NCBI GenBank assembly: GCA_028282625.1
Contig: JANQHP010000068.1
Location: forward strand, 1-7,306
DNA: 7,306 nucleotides
Origin: Rickettsiales bacterium
Lineage (GTDB): Bacteria > Pseudomonadota > Alphaproteobacteria > Rickettsiales > UBA8987
Reading direction: 5' to 3'
Both the position numbers and the translations under genes were made by a program. The notes below the pieces were generated by a model, which saw nothing but the letters and a program-made list of their open reading frames with translations, was not told where the DNA came from and made no database searches. The first letter of the stretch is position 1; each line of letters begins with the position of its first letter. This document shows, one piece after another, positions 5,908 to 7,306 of this stretch.

Positions 5908-7110
5908 ATGGCACAAGATTTTACCACATTCAAAAGCATCACCCATGCCATGCCAGGGTGGGAAGCGTGGCAAGATATGGGGCAGCATCTTAACGAAAAC
6001 ATGCATCCTTTAGAGTTAAATAAATGCACAAGATATCTTAATCAACATGCTGTTTTTAATGATTTTCTAAGCCAAAATAAAGAAGAGCACGCTGCCTTGG
6101 TTCGTAGCATGGCATTGCTGCAGCAGGCACAAAAATCGCCGTTTGTACACACCCCCCTCACGCAACGCTACCCAACAATTTACCGCGAGGGCAGCACCTG
6201 TTTACTGGATGCAGCAGAATCGTTGCCTTGTGACGCACCTGCCGTGATATTGGTCCCTTCGCTGATTAATCGTGCCAATATTTTTACACTGTTGCCTGAG
6301 CACCATGTGGTGGCCTGGCTAAAAGAACAAGGGATCAGGAGCTTGATTCTAGATTGGCAGGAGCCCTTGCCAACAGAATATGGTTTATCCATGGAGGAGT
6401 ATGTGGACCGTTTAGGGCATGCGATGGAAGCAGCCTGTGGTTATACAGGCACGCCACCTGCTATCGCAGGGTACTGTATGGGCGGGCTTTTGGCACTTGC
6501 CGCGGCGTTGCGTCACCCGCAGAAGGCTGGCGCACTGATATTGTTGGCCACTCCGTGGGATTTCCATAGTGAAGATGTGGTGCCAACACCTCCTTCAAAA
6601 GACGTGCAGCTGCCTCTGATGAAGGGGTTGGAGGCGCTTTTAAATATATTTCCTGTGGTGCCACCTTTTTTGGTGAGTGGATTGCTTTATGCCTTTCGTC
6701 CCTGGTCAGAAAAGGAGCGATTGCAAGTGCTTTCAACGGCGCTAGAGGGTGTGACGCATCAGGAATATATCGTCGCGCGTGAGCAATGGTTGCGAAGCGG
6801 GGTGGCGATGACTTCTTCGGTGGCCAAGACATGCTTTATGAAATGGGCGCTGCAAAACAAGGTGGCGTGTGGGAATGATGGTCTATTTCCAGATAAGGTG
6901 CCCTTTGATGCCTTGCAACACACCCCGATTTATGTGGCGTATGCCACAAAGGATACGGTCATCCCTCCATGCTCGGCAAAGGCGATTGCTCCGCTTCTAC
7001 CGCATGCGGTATATCAAGAAATTGAAGCGGGCCATGTGAGCCTTGTGGCCGGAGAAAACGCGAAAGAGAAACTGTGGATGGCGCTTGCTGAATGGATCAA
7101 ACTACATTAA
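5908..7110 (+). CDS. phaC: PhaC-like polyhydroxyalkanoate synthase (short alpha/beta hydrolase form)
   Basis: PHA synthases polymerise (R)-3-hydroxyacyl-CoA into storage polyester at the granule surface. The product is 400 aa and has an alpha/beta-hydrolase core matching PhaC: VILVPSLINRANIF (113-126), VVAWLKEQGIRSLILDWQEP (134-153), SMEEYVDRLGHAMEAA (161-176), the nucleophile box GYCMGG (188-193; Cys190) and ATPWDF (214-219). Likely acid and base are Asp349 (YATKDTVIPP) and His376 (AGHVSLV). A cysteine nucleophile in GxCxGG is the PhaC hallmark and argues against an ordinary esterase or BioH. Class I PhaC is usually 550-600 aa, so this is short, closer to class III PhaC (about 355 aa), which needs a PhaE partner not seen here. 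The first 100 residues are not recognisable to me. A thiolase follows 48 bp later, supporting a PHA role. The start at 5908 has no Shine-Dalgarno; ATG 5950 is possible. Confidence 0.78.
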   Translation: MAQDFTTFKSITHAMPGWEAWQDMGQHLNENMHPLELNKCTRYLNQHAVFNDFLSQNKEEHAALVRSMALLQQAQKSPFVHTPLTQRYPTIYREGSTCLLDAAESLPCDAPAVILVPSLINRANIFTLLPEHHVVAWLKEQGIRSLILDWQEPLPTEYGLSMEEYVDRLGHAMEAACGYTGTPPAIAGYCMGGLLALAAALRHPQKAGALILLATPWDFHSEDVVPTPPSKDVQLPLMKGLEALLNIFPVVPPFLVSGLLYAFRPWSEKERLQVLSTALEGVTHQEYIVAREQWLRSGVAMTSSVAKTCFMKWALQNKVACGNDGLFPDKVPFDALQHTPIYVAYATKDTVIPPCSAKAIAPLLPHAVYQEIEAGHVSLVAGENAKEKLWMALAEWIKLH

Positions 7111-7158
7111 AATGCACGGCGTAAAGCTGGACCATCTTTCATAGAAGAGGCAGAAGAT

Positions 7159-7306
7159 ATGACACACGCAGAGATTGTGATAGTGAGTGCGAAGCGAACG
7201 GCCATCGGGGCCTTTTTAGGAGGCTTTGCGCGCGTGCCGGCACATGATTTAGGTGCGGCGGTGCTAAGAGCAAACCTGGAACATACCGGCGTTACACCGG
7301 AGGAAA
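7159..7306 (+). CDS. phaA: Acetyl-CoA acetyltransferase (thiolase), N-terminus only
   Basis: This enzyme condenses two acetyl-CoA to acetoacetyl-CoA, the first step of polyhydroxybutyrate synthesis. Only 49 codons are in the window. They read MTHAEIVIVSAKRTAIGAF and continue through GGFARVPAHDLGAAVLRANL, which is the standard thiolase N-terminus (family pattern VIVSAxRTPxGxFxGxxxxxxAxxLGAxAI). The catalytic cysteines and histidine lie beyond the window. A purine-rich AGAGG (7146-7150) sits 8 bp before ATG 7159 and supports the start. Its place 48 bp after the PhaC-like gene on the same strand suggests a phaC-phaA operon. The symbol is inferred from this context; a degradative atoB/fadA-type thiolase cannot be excluded from so short a piece. 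Confidence 0.9.
   Translation, partial: MTHAEIVIVSAKRTAIGAFLGGFARVPAHDLGAAVLRANLEHTGVTPEE

Noticed and set aside
6461..6832. A 123-codon minus-strand frame inside the PhaC-like gene
   Set aside because: It lies antisense to clearly conserved PhaC motifs, with low-complexity proline/alanine composition and no recognisable domain.
7111..7158. Possible terminator between the PhaC-like gene and the thiolase
   Set aside because: There is no stable stem followed by a T-run, only a short AAAG/CTTT pairing. The genes are more likely co-transcribed.

Overview
The window carries a complete late biotin-synthesis cluster arranged divergently, a prepilin-peptidase-like membrane protein gene, and the start of what looks like a polyhydroxyalkanoate (PHA) locus. 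A short, highly structured palindromic element is wedged between the first two blocks. Codon use and base composition look alike across the genes. Gene content (BioC-type pimelate entry, a short PhaC-like synthase next to an acetyl-CoA acetyltransferase) suggests a Gram-negative proteobacterium. An alphaproteobacterium is my guess, but nothing in the window fixes the taxon.

Layout: (1) Minus strand, 2548 (or 2581) down to position 1: bioF, bioC, bioD, tightly packed. bioF and bioC overlap by 17 bp, bioC and bioD are 5 bp apart, and bioD runs off the left edge. (2) Plus strand, 2599-4882: bioB, bioA, 13 bp apart. The two arms start back to back, and the short spacer holds a 16-bp inverted repeat (TGTGC-N6-GCACA) over a good -10 box, a candidate shared operator. 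(3) 4896-5097: a 202-bp element with 32-bp terminal inverted repeats matching at 31 of 32 positions and a second, nested palindrome inside. (4) Minus strand, 5840-5076: a 254-aa A24-type prepilin peptidase homologue. It keeps the zinc-finger cysteines and first catalytic aspartate but has tyrosine where the second (GxGD) aspartate belongs. Its last six codons and stop are supplied by the element's right repeat. (5) Plus strand, 5908-7110: a 400-aa PhaC-like alpha/beta hydrolase with a GYCMGG nucleophile box. (6) Plus strand, 7159 to the right edge: the N-terminus of a thiolase (phaA/atoB type).

How they fit together: BioC methylates malonyl-ACP to start pimeloyl synthesis. BioF, BioA, BioD and BioB then turn pimeloyl-ACP into 7-keto-8-aminopelargonate (KAPA), 7,8-diaminopelargonate (DAPA), dethiobiotin and biotin. 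The pimeloyl-ACP methyl ester esterase (BioH/BioG type) needed after BioC is not visible here. The thiolase and PhaC-like enzyme would supply acetoacetyl-CoA and polymerise hydroxyacyl-CoA; a reductase (phaB) is not in view. The most unusual parts are the palindromic element, its capture of the 3' end of the neighbouring gene, and the apparently catalytically crippled peptidase it borders.
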